Origin: Prevotella sp.
GTDB lineage: Bacteria > Bacteroidota > Bacteroidia > Bacteroidales > Bacteroidaceae
Reading direction: 5' to 3'
Assembly: GCA_017477435.1 (NCBI GenBank)
Contig: JAFUVV010000042.1
Location: 1-58,505, forward strand
Length of the DNA: 58,505 nt
A program made the translations under genes and the position numbers. This document shows positions 1 to 9,308 of this stretch, in pieces; within the stretch, counting starts at the first letter, position 1; each line of letters opens with the position of its first letter. Below the pieces are notes generated by a model. It was not told the DNA's origin and did not search any database. It saw only the letters and a list, made by a program, of their open reading frames with translations.

Positions 1-161
1 AGGTTGGCCTGTTAGGTCTGAAAGTCTGGATTTGCCGTGGTGAGGTCTATGGAAAGGTAGACTTGGCTCCTAACTTCACCCAGGAGAAGGGCGCAGCCCG
101 CTCTAACGGCGATCTTAAAAACGGTGGCATAAGATTCCGCAACAAGATTAATAAACGTTAA
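1..161 (+). CDS. rpsC: 30S ribosomal protein S3, C-terminal end (partial)
   Basis: The reading frame is open from base 3 to a TAA at 159-161 and encodes the last 52 residues of S3. It includes the conserved C-terminal segment KVWICRGEVYGKVDL and a basic tail ending in INKR. S3 sits at the mRNA entry side of the 30S head. The start lies outside the window. rplP follows 14 bp later, the standard order of the bacterial S10 operon, so the two are almost certainly co-transcribed. Confidence 0.95.
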   Translation, partial: VGLLGLKVWICRGEVYGKVDLAPNFTQEKGAARSNGDLKNGGIRFRNKINKR

Positions 162-175
162 AGTAAGAAGCTATC

Positions 176-604
176 ATGTTACAACCTAAGAGAGTTAGAT
201 ATAGAAGACCGCAGGACGGACGTGGCAACAAAGGCAACGCTCACCGCGGTACGCAGCTGGCCTTTGGCTCTTTCGGCATTAAGACGCTGGACGCCAAGTG
301 GATTGACAGCCGCCAGATTGAGGCAGCTCGTGTGGCAGTGAACCGTCGCATGAACCGTGAAGGCCAAGTCTGGATTCGCATTTTCCCTGATAAGCCAATC
401 ACCCGTAAACCAGCCGACGTGCGTATGGGTAAGGGTAAAGGTGACGTAGCAGGATGGGTGGCACCAGTGACACCAGGACGCATCCTTTTCGAAGTGGAAG
501 GCGTGCCTTTCGAAGTTGCTAAAGAGGCTCTCCGCCTCGGTGCACAGAAACTTCCTGTGAAGACAAAATTTGTTGTTAGACGTGATTACGATAAAAACGC
601 TTAA
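176..604 (+). CDS. rplP: 50S ribosomal protein L16
   Basis: A 142-residue protein of normal length for L16, starting [11 protein letters not shown] and containing the family blocks [17 protein letters not shown] and [15 protein letters not shown]. The latter is the conserved loop near the A-site tRNA elbow. L16 organises the A site and peptidyl-transferase region of the 50S subunit. It lies 14 bp after rpsC and 3 bp before rpmC in the ribosomal operon. The initiating ATG at 176 gives the expected N-terminus, so no other start is needed. Confidence 0.98.
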   Translation: MLQPKRVRYRRPQDGRGNKGNAHRGTQLAFGSFGIKTLDAKWIDSRQIEAARVAVNRRMNREGQVWIRIFPDKPITRKPADVRMGKGKGDVAGWVAPVTPGRILFEVEGVPFEVAKEALRLGAQKLPVKTKFVVRRDYDKNA

Positions 605-607
605 GCT

Positions 608-802
608 ATGAAGACAAAAGAAGTAAGAGAACTTGACGCTACTGCATTGGCAGAGAAGTTAGAGAATGCACAGGCACAGCTTACACAACTGAAGCTCAAC
701 CATGCTGTTTCTCCACTTGAGAATCCATCACAGATTAAGGCCGTTCGTCGTGATATCGCCAGAATGAAGACAGAACTTCGTCAGAGAGAACTTAATAAAT
801 AA
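608..802 (+). CDS. rpmC: 50S ribosomal protein L29
   Basis: A 64-residue, helix-rich protein with the L29 core ([27 protein letters not shown], then [16 protein letters not shown]). L29 is a two-helix hairpin at the peptide exit tunnel, next to L23 and the docking site of signal recognition particle and trigger factor. The gene starts 3 bp after rplP and its stop is followed almost at once by rpsQ, which indicates tight operon packing. Confidence 0.97.
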   Translation: MKTKEVRELDATALAEKLENAQAQLTQLKLNHAVSPLENPSQIKAVRRDIARMKTELRQRELNK

Positions 803-813
803 CAATGGTCCAG

Positions 814-1071
814 ATGGAAACAAGAAATTTAAGAAAAGTAAGACAGGGTGTCGTTGTAAGCAACAAGATGGATAAAACCATTGTTATTGCAGCAAAGTTC
901 AAAGAGAAGCACCCCATGTACGGTAAATTTGTCCAGAAGACAAAGAAGTACCATGCTCATGATGAAAAGAATGAGGCCAACATCGGTGATACCGTGCTTA
1001 TTATGGAAACCCGTCCTTTGAGTAAGACAAAGAGATGGAGATTAGTTCAAATAATCGAAAAAGCTAAGTAA
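814..1071 (+). CDS. rpsQ: 30S ribosomal protein S17
   Basis: S17 of 85 residues, an OB-fold 16S rRNA-binding protein. Family blocks visible are [27 protein letters not shown] and [17 protein letters not shown]. There are two in-frame ATGs, at 805 and 814. I chose 814 because METRNLRK is the usual S17 N-terminus, while the 805 start adds only three residues (MVQ). Neither has a Shine-Dalgarno site, as is common in Bacteroidetes. It lies between rpmC and rplN. Confidence 0.95.
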   Translation: METRNLRKVRQGVVVSNKMDKTIVIAAKFKEKHPMYGKFVQKTKKYHAHDEKNEANIGDTVLIMETRPLSKTKRWRLVQIIEKAK

Positions 1072-1073
1072 TT

Positions 1074-1439
1074 ATGATACAAGCAGAATCAAGACTTATA
1101 GTAGCTGATAACAGCGGTGCTCGCGAGGCTCTCTGCATCCGCGTGCTGGGTGGCACCCGCCGTCGTTATGCCAGCGTGGGTGATGTGATTGTTGTTGCTA
1201 TCAAGAACGCCATCCCTACAAGCGATGTGAAAAAAGGTGCAGTATCTAAGGCTTTGGTTGTACGCACAAAGAAAGAAGTACGTCGCGCCGACGGTTCATA
1301 TATCCGCTTCGACGACAACGCTTGCGTGCTGCTGAATAATGCAGGTGAGTTGCGCGGTAGCCGTATCTTCGGTCCGGTTGCACGCGAATTGCGCGCCGTA
1401 AACATGAAAGTCGTTTCTTTGGCACCTGAGGTTCTTTAA
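1074..1439 (+). CDS. rplN: 50S ribosomal protein L14
   Basis: A 121-residue L14 starting [19 protein letters not shown], which is diagnostic for the family. Further conserved blocks are [14 protein letters not shown] and [14 protein letters not shown]14 sits at the subunit interface, contacts 16S helix 14 and binds ribosomal silencing factor RsfS. The gene starts 2 bp after the rpsQ stop, so translation is probably coupled. Confidence 0.98.
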   Translation: MIQAESRLIVADNSGAREALCIRVLGGTRRRYASVGDVIVVAIKNAIPTSDVKKGAVSKALVVRTKKEVRRADGSYIRFDDNACVLLNNAGELRGSRIFGPVARELRAVNMKVVSLAPEVL

Positions 1440-1458
1440 TTATTAAAATCTTAAAGGA

Positions 1459-1785
1459 ATGAGTAAGTTACATATAAAGAAAGGTGACATGGTTCTTGTC
1501 ATTGCCGGTAAGGACAATTACAAGATTAAAGGAAGCAAGACTCCTCACAAGGTGCTTAAGGTACTCGTGAAGGAGCAGCGTGCCATCGTTGAAGGTGTAA
1601 ACATGGTATCGAAGAGCACAAAGCCATCGGCAAAGAATCCTCAGGGAGGCATTGTCAAGCAGGAAGCTCCTATTCATATTTCAAATCTGATGCTGGTTGA
1701 CCCGAAATCGGGAGATCCAACCCGCGTAGCTATCAAGGTAAAGGAAGATGGTACGAAAGTACGCGTCGCTAAAAAGTCAGGATAG
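1459..1785 (+). CDS. rplX: 50S ribosomal protein L24
   Basis: A 108-residue L24 with an N-terminal KOW motif ([19 protein letters not shown], residues about 7-25) and the later block [20 protein letters not shown]24 is one of the two proteins that start assembly of the 50S subunit, binding the 5' end of 23S rRNA near the tunnel exit. It lies 19 bp after rplN and 11 bp before rplE. Confidence 0.97.
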   Translation: MSKLHIKKGDMVLVIAGKDNYKIKGSKTPHKVLKVLVKEQRAIVEGVNMVSKSTKPSAKNPQGGIVKQEAPIHISNLMLVDPKSGDPTRVAIKVKEDGTKVRVAKKSG

Positions 1786-1796
1786 GAGATTAAGTA

Positions 1797-2351
1797 ATGG
1801 ATACAGCACAATTAAAGAAAGTATACAAGGAGACCATTGCTCCTTCATTGCAGAAGCAGTTTAACTACTCTTCGTCAATGCAGATTCCTGTCCTGAAGAA
1901 GATTGTCATCAATCAGGGACTTGGCGATGCCACACAGGACAAGAAAATCATCGACGTTGCTGTGAACGAGATCACAACAATCGCAGGCCAGAAGGCAGTT
2001 GCAACATATTCTAAGAAGGATATTGCAAACTTCAAGCTTCGTAAGAAGATGCCAATCGGCGTGATGGTTACTCTGCGCCGTGAGCGCATGTACGAATTCC
2101 TCGAGAAACTGGTGCGCATTGCATTGCCACGTATTCGCGACTTCAAAGGTATTGAGACAAAGTTCGACGGTCGTGGTAACTACACACTTGGTATTCAGGA
2201 ACAGATCATTTTCCCGGAAATTAATATCGATTCGATAGACCGCATACAGGGTATGAACATAACATTCGTTACCTCTGCTAACACAGACGAAGAAGGTTAT
2301 GCACTGCTGAAGGCATTCGGTCTTCCATTCAAGAACGCTAAAAACGATTAA
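1797..2351 (+). CDS. rplE: 50S ribosomal protein L5
   Basis: A 184-residue L5, which with L18 and L25 binds 5S rRNA and contacts P-site tRNA. Conserved segments are [18 protein letters not shown], the loop [33 protein letters not shown] and [16 protein letters not shown]. Length and N-terminus are normal. It sits between rplX and rpsN, in the usual order. Confidence 0.98.
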   Translation: MDTAQLKKVYKETIAPSLQKQFNYSSSMQIPVLKKIVINQGLGDATQDKKIIDVAVNEITTIAGQKAVATYSKKDIANFKLRKKMPIGVMVTLRRERMYEFLEKLVRIALPRIRDFKGIETKFDGRGNYTLGIQEQIIFPEINIDSIDRIQGMNITFVTSANTDEEGYALLKAFGLPFKNAKND

Positions 2352-2355
2352 TACA

Positions 2356-2658
2356 ATGGCAAAAGAATCAATGAAAGCCCGCGAGGTAAAGCGTGCGAAG
2401 CTCGTTGCCCGTTATGCTGAGAAGCGTGCTGCCCTTAAGAAGGTTATTGCAACAACCGATGATCCGGCAGAAGCATACGAGGCTGCTCGTAAACTTCAGG
2501 CCATTCCAAAGAATGCAAATCCTATCCGTCTTCACAACCGCTGTAAGATAACAGGACGTCCGAAGGGATACATCCGTCAGTTCGGCCTGTCGCGTATTCA
2601 GTTCCGTGAGATGGCTTCGGCAGGCCTGATTCCTGGCGTAAAGAAGGCAAGCTGGTAA
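2356..2658 (+). CDS. rpsN: 30S ribosomal protein S14, zinc-free form
   Basis: A 100-residue S14. The C-terminal half reads [20 protein letters not shown], then [18 protein letters not shown]. The zinc-ribbon form of S14 is about 61 residues with two CxxC pairs. This is the longer form and has only one cysteine in this region, so it should not bind zinc. S14 is a late-assembling protein of the 30S head. The gene starts 4 bp after rplE. Confidence 0.97.
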   Translation: MAKESMKAREVKRAKLVARYAEKRAALKKVIATTDDPAEAYEAARKLQAIPKNANPIRLHNRCKITGRPKGYIRQFGLSRIQFREMASAGLIPGVKKASW

Positions 2659-2715
2659 GAGATATTTTTTTTAATATTGTCGGGGGAGTCCCGATTAATT
2701 AAATCATTTTATATT

Positions 2716-3111
2716 ATGACAGATCCAATAGCAGATTATCTGACTAGACTCAGAAATGCAATCATGGCACATCACCGTGTCGTGGAAATTCCTGCGTCTA
2801 ACTTGAAGAAGGAAATTACAAAGATCCTCTTCGAGAAAGGCTATATCCTTAACTACAAATTTATTGAGGATGGGCCACAGGGAACAATCAAGATCGCCCT
2901 TAAGTACAATCCCGCAACACGCGAGAATGCGATCAGAGTTCTCAAAAGAGTGTCGAAACCTGGTCTTCGTAAGTACACAGGTTATAAAGACATGCCGAGA
3001 GTTATTAACGGACTTGGTATTGCTATCATATCAACGTCTCAGGGTGTAATGACAAACAAGGAGGCTGCCGACCTCAAGATCGGTGGTGAGGTTCTTTGCT
3101 TCGTCTATTAA
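2716..3111 (+). CDS. rpsH: 30S ribosomal protein S8
   Basis: A 131-residue S8 starting MTDPIADYLTRLRNAIMAHH, the expected N-terminus. The C-terminal block is GLGIAIISTSQGVMTNKEA. The frame extends upstream to a TTG at 2677, but those 13 extra residues do not resemble S8, so I chose the ATG at 2716. S8 organises the central domain of 16S rRNA and in enterobacteria represses the spc operon by binding its mRNA; nothing here shows whether that holds. A 57-bp gap separates it from rpsN. Confidence 0.97.
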   Translation: MTDPIADYLTRLRNAIMAHHRVVEIPASNLKKEITKILFEKGYILNYKFIEDGPQGTIKIALKYNPATRENAIRVLKRVSKPGLRKYTGYKDMPRVINGLGIAIISTSQGVMTNKEAADLKIGGEVLCFVY

Positions 3112-3126
3112 TTGGAGGATTTCATT

Positions 3127-3696
3127 ATGTCAAGAATAGGAAAATTGCCGATTAATATTCCTTCTGGTGTTACAATCAACCAGGACAAGGACGGTGTCGT
3201 TACTGTGAAAGGCCCGAAAGGTGAACTGTCGCAGAAGGTTGACCCATCTGTTAAGATGAAAGTCGAAGATGGTCAGATAACGTTTGAAATCGACGAGAAC
3301 AGCCCAGTGAACTATAAGCAGAAACAAGCTTTCCACGGACTCTATCGCGCATTGGTAAACAATATGGTCGTCGGCGTAAGTGAAGGTTTCAAGAAGACTC
3401 TTGAACTCGTAGGCGTTGGCTACCGCGTGTCAAATCAAGGAAACCTGATCGAGTTCTCTCTCGGTTACACTCATCCAATTTTCATTCAGCTCCCAAGCGA
3501 AGTGAAGGTCGAGACGAAGTCGGAGAGAAACCAGAATCCTCTTCTCATCCTGGAGTCTTGCGACAAGCAACTTCTTGGACTCATCTGTGCTAAGATTCGT
3601 TCTTTCCGTATGCCGGAGCCTTATAAAGGAAAAGGTATCCTCTTCCAGGGCGAGGTTATCCGCAGAAAGTCTGGTAAGACGGCAGCAGCTAAGTAA
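3127..3696 (+). CDS. rplF: 50S ribosomal protein L6
   Basis: L6 of 189 residues, starting [15 protein letters not shown]. Conserved blocks include [11 protein letters not shown] and the C-terminal [23 protein letters not shown]6 binds near the sarcin-ricin loop and factor-binding site. An upstream in-frame TTG at 3112 would add five residues. The ATG at 3127 is preferred because it gives the family N-terminus and has GGAGG at 3114-3118, about 8 nt upstream. A Shine-Dalgarno site this clear is unusual in a Bacteroidetes genome. Confidence 0.97.
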   Translation: MSRIGKLPINIPSGVTINQDKDGVVTVKGPKGELSQKVDPSVKMKVEDGQITFEIDENSPVNYKQKQAFHGLYRALVNNMVVGVSEGFKKTLELVGVGYRVSNQGNLIEFSLGYTHPIFIQLPSEVKVETKSERNQNPLLILESCDKQLLGLICAKIRSFRMPEPYKGKGILFQGEVIRRKSGKTAAAK

Positions 3697-3715
3697 TTTT
3701 AAATTATTTACGATT

Positions 3716-4060
3716 ATGACAACAAAGAAAGTAGAAAGACGAATTAAGATAAAGTTCCGCATTCGCAAGAATGTCAGTGGAACAGCAGAGCGTCCACGCC
3801 TTAGCGTGTTCCGCTCAAACAAGCAGATCTATGCACAGGTTATCAACGACGTGACCGGTACAACTCTCGCTTCTGCATCATCACTCGGCCTCGAGAAGAT
3901 GCCAAAGAAGGAGCAGGCACAGAAGGTCGGCGAACTTGTTGCACAGAAGGCAATTGCTGCAGGTGTAACCGCAGTGGTATTCGATCGTAATGGCTATCTG
4001 TATCATGGCAGAGTGAAGGAACTTGCCGATGCAGCTCGCAAAGGTGGACTTAATTTCTAA
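3716..4060 (+). CDS. rplR: 50S ribosomal protein L18
   Basis: L18 of 114 residues, the 5S rRNA-binding protein. Conserved parts are [29 protein letters not shown] and the C-terminal [20 protein letters not shown]. The same frame is open upstream to 3575 inside rplF, but those residues are a shadow of rplF. The ATG at 3716, 19 bp after the rplF stop, gives the normal length and N-terminus. Confidence 0.97.
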   Translation: MTTKKVERRIKIKFRIRKNVSGTAERPRLSVFRSNKQIYAQVINDVTGTTLASASSLGLEKMPKKEQAQKVGELVAQKAIAAGVTAVVFDRNGYLYHGRVKELADAARKGGLNF

Positions 4061-4067
4061 AACGATT

Positions 4068-4580
4068 ATGGCAATGAATACAATTAAAGTAAATAGTGAC
4101 GTTGAATTGAAAGATCGTCTGGTCGCAATCAACCGTGTGACAAAAGTTACAAAAGGAGGACGTACCTTCACTTTCGCTGCTATCGTCGTTGTAGGTGATG
4201 GTAATGGTATCATCGGATATGGTCTTGGTAAGGCTGGCGAGGTGACAGCAGCAATTGCTAAAGGCACTGAGGCTGCAAAGAAGAACCTTGTGAAAGTGTC
4301 AGTTCTGAAAGGTACTATTCCTCATGAGATTGAAGCCCACTACGGTGGTGCACGCGTATTCCTGAAGCCGGCAGCAGCTGGTACTGGACTCGTAGCTGGT
4401 GGCGCTATGCGTGCCGTGCTTGAGAGTGCTGGTGTGAAGGATGTCCTTGCAAAGTCGAAGGGTTCTTCGAATCCCCACAACCTTGTGAAGGCTACTATAG
4501 TTGCCCTGAGCCAGATTCGTGATGCTTACACCATCGCTGGCGCACGCGGCATAAGTATGGACAGAGTGTTTAACGGATAA
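4068..4580 (+). CDS. rpsE: 30S ribosomal protein S5
   Basis: S5 of 170 residues. An N-terminal dsRNA-binding-like domain contains [20 protein letters not shown] and [17 protein letters not shown], followed by [21 protein letters not shown] and [13 protein letters not shown]5 helps form the mRNA entry tunnel and influences decoding accuracy. The frame is open to 4023 in the tail of rplR. The ATG at 4068, 7 bp after the rplR stop, gives the usual N-terminus. Confidence 0.97.
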   Translation: MAMNTIKVNSDVELKDRLVAINRVTKVTKGGRTFTFAAIVVVGDGNGIIGYGLGKAGEVTAAIAKGTEAAKKNLVKVSVLKGTIPHEIEAHYGGARVFLKPAAAGTGLVAGGAMRAVLESAGVKDVLAKSKGSSNPHNLVKATIVALSQIRDAYTIAGARGISMDRVFNG

Positions 4581-4593
4581 TTAGAGTAAAGAA

Positions 4594-4770
4594 ATGGCAA
4601 CAATTAAAGTAAAACAGATTAAGAGTAAAATCGGTGCGCCAAAGGATCAGAAAGCAACCCTTAAAGCACTTGGTCTTCACAAAATCTCGCAGGTTGTTGA
4701 AGTTGAAGATACTCCAACTTTCCGTGGCATGATCCAGAAAGTTCATCATCTTGTAACCATAGTAGATTAA
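4594..4770 (+). CDS. rpmD: 50S ribosomal protein L30
   Basis: A small gene of 58 codons from ATG 4594 to TAA 4768-4770, starting MATIKVKQIKSKIG. It contains the L30 core QKATLKALGLHKISQVVEV followed by FRGMIQKVHHLV. This is full length for bacterial L30. It fills the gap between rpsE (13 bp upstream) and rplO (20 bp downstream), where rpmD is expected. Confidence 0.95.
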   Translation: MATIKVKQIKSKIGAPKDQKATLKALGLHKISQVVEVEDTPTFRGMIQKVHHLVTIVD

Positions 4771-4790
4771 CATTATTAAAAGTAGATATT

Positions 4791-5237
4791 ATGAAATTAA
4801 ATACTTTGAAACCAGCTGCTGGTTCAACACATTCACGTCGTCGCATCGGTCGTGGCCCAGGTTCTGGACTCGGCGGAACGTCTACACGTGGACACAAAGG
4901 AGCCAAGGCACGTTCTGGATATAAGAGAAAGATTGGCTTCGAAGGCGGACAGATGCCTCTGCAGCGTCGTTTGCCGAAAGGTGGATTCAAGAACATCAAC
5001 CACAAAGAATACTTTGCAGTCAATTTGTCTACTCTTCAGAAGCTGTTCGACGAAAAGGGCTTAACAAAGATTGGTATTGCTGAACTGAAGGCAGCAGGTC
5101 TGACAAACGGAAGAGAACTCGTGAAGATTCTCGGTAAGGGTCAGCTCACTGCGAAGCTCGAGGTAGAGGCAAATGCTTTCTCGAAGACAGCAGAAGAAGC
5201 TATCAAGGCAGCAGGTGGTAACACAACTATAATCTAA
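4791..5237 (+). CDS. rplO: 50S ribosomal protein L15
   Basis: A 148-residue L15. The N-terminal extension MKLNTLKPAAGSTHSRRRIGRGPGSGLGGTSTRGHKG is glycine- and arginine-rich, threads into 23S rRNA and is diagnostic. It is followed by FEGGQMPLQRRLPKGGF. L15 acts in late 50S assembly. The gene lies 20 bp after rpmD and 4 bp before secY, matching the conserved rplO-secY junction. Confidence 0.97.
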   Translation: MKLNTLKPAAGSTHSRRRIGRGPGSGLGGTSTRGHKGAKARSGYKRKIGFEGGQMPLQRRLPKGGFKNINHKEYFAVNLSTLQKLFDEKGLTKIGIAELKAAGLTNGRELVKILGKGQLTAKLEVEANAFSKTAEEAIKAAGGNTTII

Positions 5238-5241
5238 GTAA

Positions 5242-6579
5242 ATGAAAAAGTTTATTGAGACACTGAAGAACTGTTGGAAGATTGAGGATCTGCGTCAGCG
5301 CCTCCTCATAACATTGTTGTTTACGGCAATCTACCGATTCGGATCGTTTGTCGTACTTCCAGGTATTAACCCTGCAGCATTGCAGAATCTGCAGCAGCAG
5401 ACCGCAGGTGGTCTGATGTCGCTCTTGGACATGTTCTCAGGTGGTGCATTCTCCAATGCGTCAATATTTGCACTTGGTATTATGCCCTACATCTCGGCTT
5501 CTATCGTCATGCAGCTGCTCGCCGTCGCTGTTCCTTATTTCCAGAAGAGACAGCGTGAAGGTGAGAGCGGAAGAAAGAAGATCAACTGGTATACACGTAT
5601 ACTCACCGTGATTATCCTCTTCTTCCAGGCTCCGGCCTACCTGATGAACCTTAAGTATCAGGCTGGTCAGGCTCTTGCCTCTGGCATATCGTGGAATGCA
5701 TTCATGTGGCCCGCAACAATTATTTTGGCTGCTGGTAGCATGTTCATTCTGTGGCTGGGTGAGCGCATTACAGACAAGGGCGTCGGCAATGGAGTCTCGC
5801 TGATAATCATGCTCGGTATCATTGCTCGTTTCCCACAGGCTTTTGCTCAGGAGTTTACCTCTCGACTCGAGGCTGTCAGCGGTGGTGGTATCATCATGTT
5901 CATTGCAGAACTTCTGATACTTTTCGCTGTCATCTGTGCTGCAATCCTGCTTACACAGGGGACACGCAAGGTGCCTGTGCAGTATGCTAAGCGACTTGTA
6001 GGCAATAAGCAATATGGCGGTGCACGCCAATACATCCCACTGAAGCTCTTCGCAGCCAATGTGATGCCAATCATCTTTGCTCAGGCTCTGATGTTCATCC
6101 CATTGACATTCATCCGCTTCCAGGCAGAAGGGGCATCGTCGATTGTACAGCAGTTGACTGATAACCGTAGTTTGCTGTATAATGTGGTTTATGTGATACT
6201 GATCATCGCCTTCACATATTTCTATACAGCTATTACGCTCAATCCGACACAGATGGCAGAAGACATGAAGCGCAACAACGGTTTCATTCCTGGTATCAAG
6301 CCAGGAAAGCCGACAGCCGACTATATCGACACTGTGATGTCGCGCATCACATTGCCCGGCTCTCTCTTCATTGCCTTCATTGCTATCATGCCAGCTCTTG
6401 CAAGTCTGTTGGATGTGCAGCAAGGATTCGCTCAGTTCTTTGGAGGAACATCGCTTCTGATTCTTGTCGGTGTCGTCATTGATACTCTCAAGCAGATCGA
6501 GAGCCACTTGCTCATGCGCCACTATGATGGTCTGCTGAATTCCGGTCGCACGCGCAGTGCAGGAGTATCAGCATACTAA
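5242..6579 (+). CDS. secY: Protein translocase subunit SecY
   Basis: SecY of 445 residues, the channel of the Sec translocon in the inner membrane. It has about ten hydrophobic segments. Recognisable SecY features are RFGSFVVLPGINP at the first membrane segment, DMFSGGAFSNASIFALGIMPYISASI (plug and second segment), GERITDKGVGNGVSLIIM, and the cytosolic loop FTYFYTAITLNPTQMAEDMKRNNGFIPGIKPG that contacts SecA and ribosome. It starts 4 bp after rplO. Downstream comes map directly; adk, which follows secY in many bacteria, is at 52010 here. Confidence 0.98.
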   Translation: MKKFIETLKNCWKIEDLRQRLLITLLFTAIYRFGSFVVLPGINPAALQNLQQQTAGGLMSLLDMFSGGAFSNASIFALGIMPYISASIVMQLLAVAVPYFQKRQREGESGRKKINWYTRILTVIILFFQAPAYLMNLKYQAGQALASGISWNAFMWPATIILAAGSMFILWLGERITDKGVGNGVSLIIMLGIIARFPQAFAQEFTSRLEAVSGGGIIMFIAELLILFAVICAAILLTQGTRKVPVQYAKRLVGNKQYGGARQYIPLKLFAANVMPIIFAQALMFIPLTFIRFQAEGASSIVQQLTDNRSLLYNVVYVILIIAFTYFYTAITLNPTQMAEDMKRNNGFIPGIKPGKPTADYIDTVMSRITLPGSLFIAFIAIMPALASLLDVQQGFAQFFGGTSLLILVGVVIDTLKQIESHLLMRHYDGLLNSGRTRSAGVSAY

Positions 6580-6594
6580 TCCAAGTCTTTCGGA

Positions 6595-7392
6595 ATGAAA
6601 ATATTTCTGAAGACGGAAGATGAAATCGATTTGATGCGAAAAGCCAACCGACTCGTCGGTGCGACTTTAGCAGAATTATCAAAGCACATAAGGCCGGGGG
6701 TGACGACCCTGCAACTCGACAGAATTGCTGAAGAGTTCATTCGCGACCATGGTGCGATACCAACTTTCAAGGGATTTCCTAATCCTTATGGAGGCCCTTT
6801 TCCGGCGAGTATATGTACATCAGTTAACGATGTCGTAGTTCACGGAATACCCAGCGAGAAGGTCGTTCTCAGAGATGGCGACATCATCTCCATCGACTGT
6901 GGAACACTTCTCAATGGATTTAACGGCGACAGTTGCTACACCTTCCCCGTAGGCGACGTCTCCCCGGAGATTGCACTACTGCTGAAGACAACAAAAGAGT
7001 CCTTATATTTAGGAATCAAGCAAGCTGTTGCAGGCAACCATGTTGGCGACATATCTTATGCCATCCAGACTCATTGCGAGTCAAAAGGCTATGGCGTAGT
7101 GAGAGAAGTCACGGGACATGGTATCGGTCGCAAGATGCACGAAGACCCGCCTGTACCTAACTACGGAACCAAGGGCGATGGTCCGTCTCTCAAGGACGGA
7201 ATGTGCATAGCAATAGAGCCGATGATAACGCTGGGCGACCGTCGGGTGTGGCTGCTTCCCGATAAGTGGAGCATCATTACCCGCGACCGCAAGCCAGCAG
7301 CCCATTTTGAGCACACCGTTGCCATCCATAATGGAAAAGTTGAGATTTTATCTACATTTGACGAAATAGAACATTCACAGAAAGAAAACTAA
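6595..7392 (+). CDS. map: Methionine aminopeptidase, type I
   Basis: A 265-residue type I methionine aminopeptidase that removes the initiator methionine from new proteins. Metal-binding motifs of the pita-bread fold are visible: [19 protein letters not shown] (two Asp ligands), [15 protein letters not shown] (His) and [10 protein letters not shown] (Glu), plus a final Glu near FEHTVAI. The N-terminal His site is VVHGIPS. It sits 15 bp after secY and 11 bp before infA, so it is made with the ribosomal proteins. Confidence 0.97.
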   Translation: MKIFLKTEDEIDLMRKANRLVGATLAELSKHIRPGVTTLQLDRIAEEFIRDHGAIPTFKGFPNPYGGPFPASICTSVNDVVVHGIPSEKVVLRDGDIISIDCGTLLNGFNGDSCYTFPVGDVSPEIALLLKTTKESLYLGIKQAVAGNHVGDISYAIQTHCESKGYGVVREVTGHGIGRKMHEDPPVPNYGTKGDGPSLKDGMCIAIEPMITLGDRRVWLLPDKWSIITRDRKPAAHFEHTVAIHNGKVEILSTFDEIEHSQKEN

Positions 7393-7403
7393 AAACATCA
7401 CTT

Positions 7404-7622
7404 ATGGCAAAACAGTCTGCAATAGAGCAGGACGGAACAATCCTCGAGTCACTCTCGAATGCAATGTTCCGCGTAGAACTTGAGAACGGCGTTCAGATTA
7501 TTGCTCACATATCCGGCAAGATGCGAATGCATTACATTAAAATCCTCCCTGGCGACAAGGTAAAGGTCGAGATGAGCCCTTACGACTTGACGAAAGGAAG
7601 AATCGTTTTCAGATACAAATAA
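7404..7622 (+). CDS. infA: Translation initiation factor IF-1
   Basis: A 72-residue IF-1, a single OB-fold domain that occupies the 30S A site during initiation. Conserved blocks are [40 protein letters not shown] and [15 protein letters not shown]. It lies between map and rpmJ in the spc/alpha block. Confidence 0.98.
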   Translation: MAKQSAIEQDGTILESLSNAMFRVELENGVQIIAHISGKMRMHYIKILPGDKVKVEMSPYDLTKGRIVFRYK

Positions 7623-7633
7623 TCACTAAAGAT

Positions 7634-7750
7634 ATGAAGACAAGAGCATCATTAAAGAAACGTACACCCGACTGCAAGATCGTTCGTCGCAAAGGTCGTC
7701 TGTTCGTTATCAACAAGAAGAACCCTAAGTACAAGTTACGTCAGGGTTAA
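7634..7750 (+). CDS. rpmJ: 50S ribosomal protein L36, zinc-free form
   Basis: A 38-codon gene from ATG 7634 to TAA 7748-7750, starting [20 protein letters not shown] and ending NPKYKLRQG. The common zinc form has three cysteines and a histidine. Here only Cys14 remains, and the positions of the other ligands hold non-ligand residues (for example Tyr in NPKYK where His is usual). It is therefore a complete zinc-independent L36. It lies 11 bp after infA and 44 bp before rpsM. Confidence 0.95.
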   Translation: MKTRASLKKRTPDCKIVRRKGRLFVINKKNPKYKLRQG

Positions 7751-7794
7751 CCATTAACATTTCATTAATCAAATTTCAAAATTATCATTTAACA

Positions 7795-8175
7795 ATGGCA
7801 ATAAGAATTGTTGGAGTAGATTTGCCCCAGAATAAGCGTGGCGAAATCGCATTGACTTATATCTACGGTATAGGTCGAAGTAGTTCAGCAAAGATATTGG
7901 ACAAGGCTGGTGTTAGCCGCGACCTGAAGGTCAACGAGTGGACTGACGCCCAGGCAGCCAAGATCCGTGAAATTATCGGCGCTGAATATAAGGTTGAAGG
8001 TGATCTCCGCAGTGAGGTCCAGCTCAATATCAAGCGACTGATGGACATTGGTTGCTATCGTGGTGTACGTCATCGTAATGGTCTTCCCGTTCGTGGTCAG
8101 AGCACAAAGAACAATGCTCGTACCCGCAAAGGTAAAAAGAAGACTGTTGCAAACAAGAAGAAGGCCACTAAGTAA
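7795..8175 (+). CDS. rpsM: 30S ribosomal protein S13
   Basis: A 126-residue S13 with the N-terminal block [27 protein letters not shown] (helix-hairpin-helix), [16 protein letters not shown] and a lysine-rich tail [16 protein letters not shown] that reaches toward P-site tRNA. S13 forms bridges between the 30S head and the 50S. The ATG at 7795 gives the standard N-terminus. The 44-bp AT-rich gap before it has no clear promoter. Confidence 0.97.
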   Translation: MAIRIVGVDLPQNKRGEIALTYIYGIGRSSSAKILDKAGVSRDLKVNEWTDAQAAKIREIIGAEYKVEGDLRSEVQLNIKRLMDIGCYRGVRHRNGLPVRGQSTKNNARTRKGKKKTVANKKKATK

Positions 8176-8214
8176 GTTTAAAGTTTAAAGATCAAAATTT
8201 AAAGCTTAAAGATT

Positions 8215-8601
8215 ATGGCAAAGAAAACAGTCACAAAGAAGAGAAATGTGAAGGTTGACGCTGTCGGACAGCTTCATGTTCATAGCTCATTCAACAATAT
8301 TATCGTGTCTTTGGCAAACAGCGAAGGTCAGATCATCTCTTGGTCGTCGGCCGGTAAGATGGGCTTCCGCGGTTCAAAGAAGAATACTCCTTATGCAGCT
8401 CAGATGGCAGGCGAGGATTGTGCAAAAGTAGCCTACGACCTTGGTCTCCGCAAGGTGAAGGCATACGTGAAAGGTCCCGGCAACGGCCGTGAGTCTGCTA
8501 TCCGTGCCGTCCATGGCGCAGGTATCGAAGTGATCGAGATCGTCGATGTCACACCACTGCCACACAATGGCTGCCGTCCTCCAAAGCGTCGTAAGGTATA
8601 A
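8215..8601 (+). CDS. rpsK: 30S ribosomal protein S11
   Basis: A 128-residue S11. Conserved parts are the basic N-terminus, [50 protein letters not shown] and the C-terminal [13 protein letters not shown]11 forms part of the 30S platform near the E site. It lies 39 bp after rpsM, and the next gene, rpsD, is 82 bp downstream. Confidence 0.98.
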   Translation: MAKKTVTKKRNVKVDAVGQLHVHSSFNNIIVSLANSEGQIISWSSAGKMGFRGSKKNTPYAAQMAGEDCAKVAYDLGLRKVKAYVKGPGNGRESAIRAVHGAGIEVIEIVDVTPLPHNGCRPPKRRKV

Positions 8602-8683
8602 ATTCTAATAAACATTTTTCATCAAATAGGAAAAAGGTTGATGGCAAAAGAAACTTACAGCCTGTTCCTAAATAACAAATATT

Positions 8684-9292
8684 ATGGCAAAGTATATAGG
8701 TCCGAAATCTAAAATTGCACGCCGTTTTGGTGAACCCATCTACGGCCCCGACAAAGTTTTGTCCAAGAGAAACTTCCCTCCTGGACAGCATGGCAACACT
8801 CGCCGCAGAAAACAGTCTGAGTATGGTGTCATGTTGGCAGAGAAGCAGAAAGCTAAGTACACCTATGGTGTTCTCGAGCGTCAGTTCCGTAATATGTTTG
8901 AGAAAGCAGCTAAGTCGTCGGGTATCACCGGTGAGGTGCTTCTGCAGTTGCTCGAGAGTCGTCTCGACAATGTAGTCTATCGCCTCGGTATCGCTCCCAC
9001 ACGTGCTGCTGCTCGTCAGCTTGTAGGCCACCGTCACATCGTTGTCGATGGTAAAGTTGTGAACATTCCTTCTTACTCGGTTAAGCCAGGCCAGATTGTC
9101 GGTGTGCGCGAGAAAGCAAAGTCTCTCGAGGTCATCGAAGCAGCTCTTGCTGGGTTCAACCACAGTAAGTATCCTTGGCTCGAATGGGATGAGAACTCAA
9201 AGAGCGGCAAGTACCTCCATATTCCGGAGCGCGCCGACATCCCAGAGAACATCAAAGAGCAGTTAATCGTAGAATTGTATTCTAAGAACTAA
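8684..9292 (+). CDS. rpsD: 30S ribosomal protein S4
   Basis: A 202-residue S4, which nucleates 30S assembly on the 5' domain of 16S rRNA. The C-terminal S4 RNA-binding domain (about residues 93-155) contains [31 protein letters not shown] and [14 protein letters not shown]. The N-terminal zinc-type CxxC motif is absent, consistent with the zinc-free S14 and L36 in this operon. The gene follows an 82-bp AT-rich gap that holds no recognisable promoter. Confidence 0.97.
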   Translation: MAKYIGPKSKIARRFGEPIYGPDKVLSKRNFPPGQHGNTRRRKQSEYGVMLAEKQKAKYTYGVLERQFRNMFEKAAKSSGITGEVLLQLLESRLDNVVYRLGIAPTRAAARQLVGHRHIVVDGKVVNIPSYSVKPGQIVGVREKAKSLEVIEAALAGFNHSKYPWLEWDENSKSGKYLHIPERADIPENIKEQLIVELYSKN

Positions 9293-9308
9293 TCAAATCA
9301 TTAAATTA

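Noticed and set aside
5461-6522. 353-codon open frame antisense to secY
   Set aside because: It lies wholly opposite a highly conserved gene, is Cys/His/Gln-rich without a recognisable domain, and arises from codon bias on the other strand.
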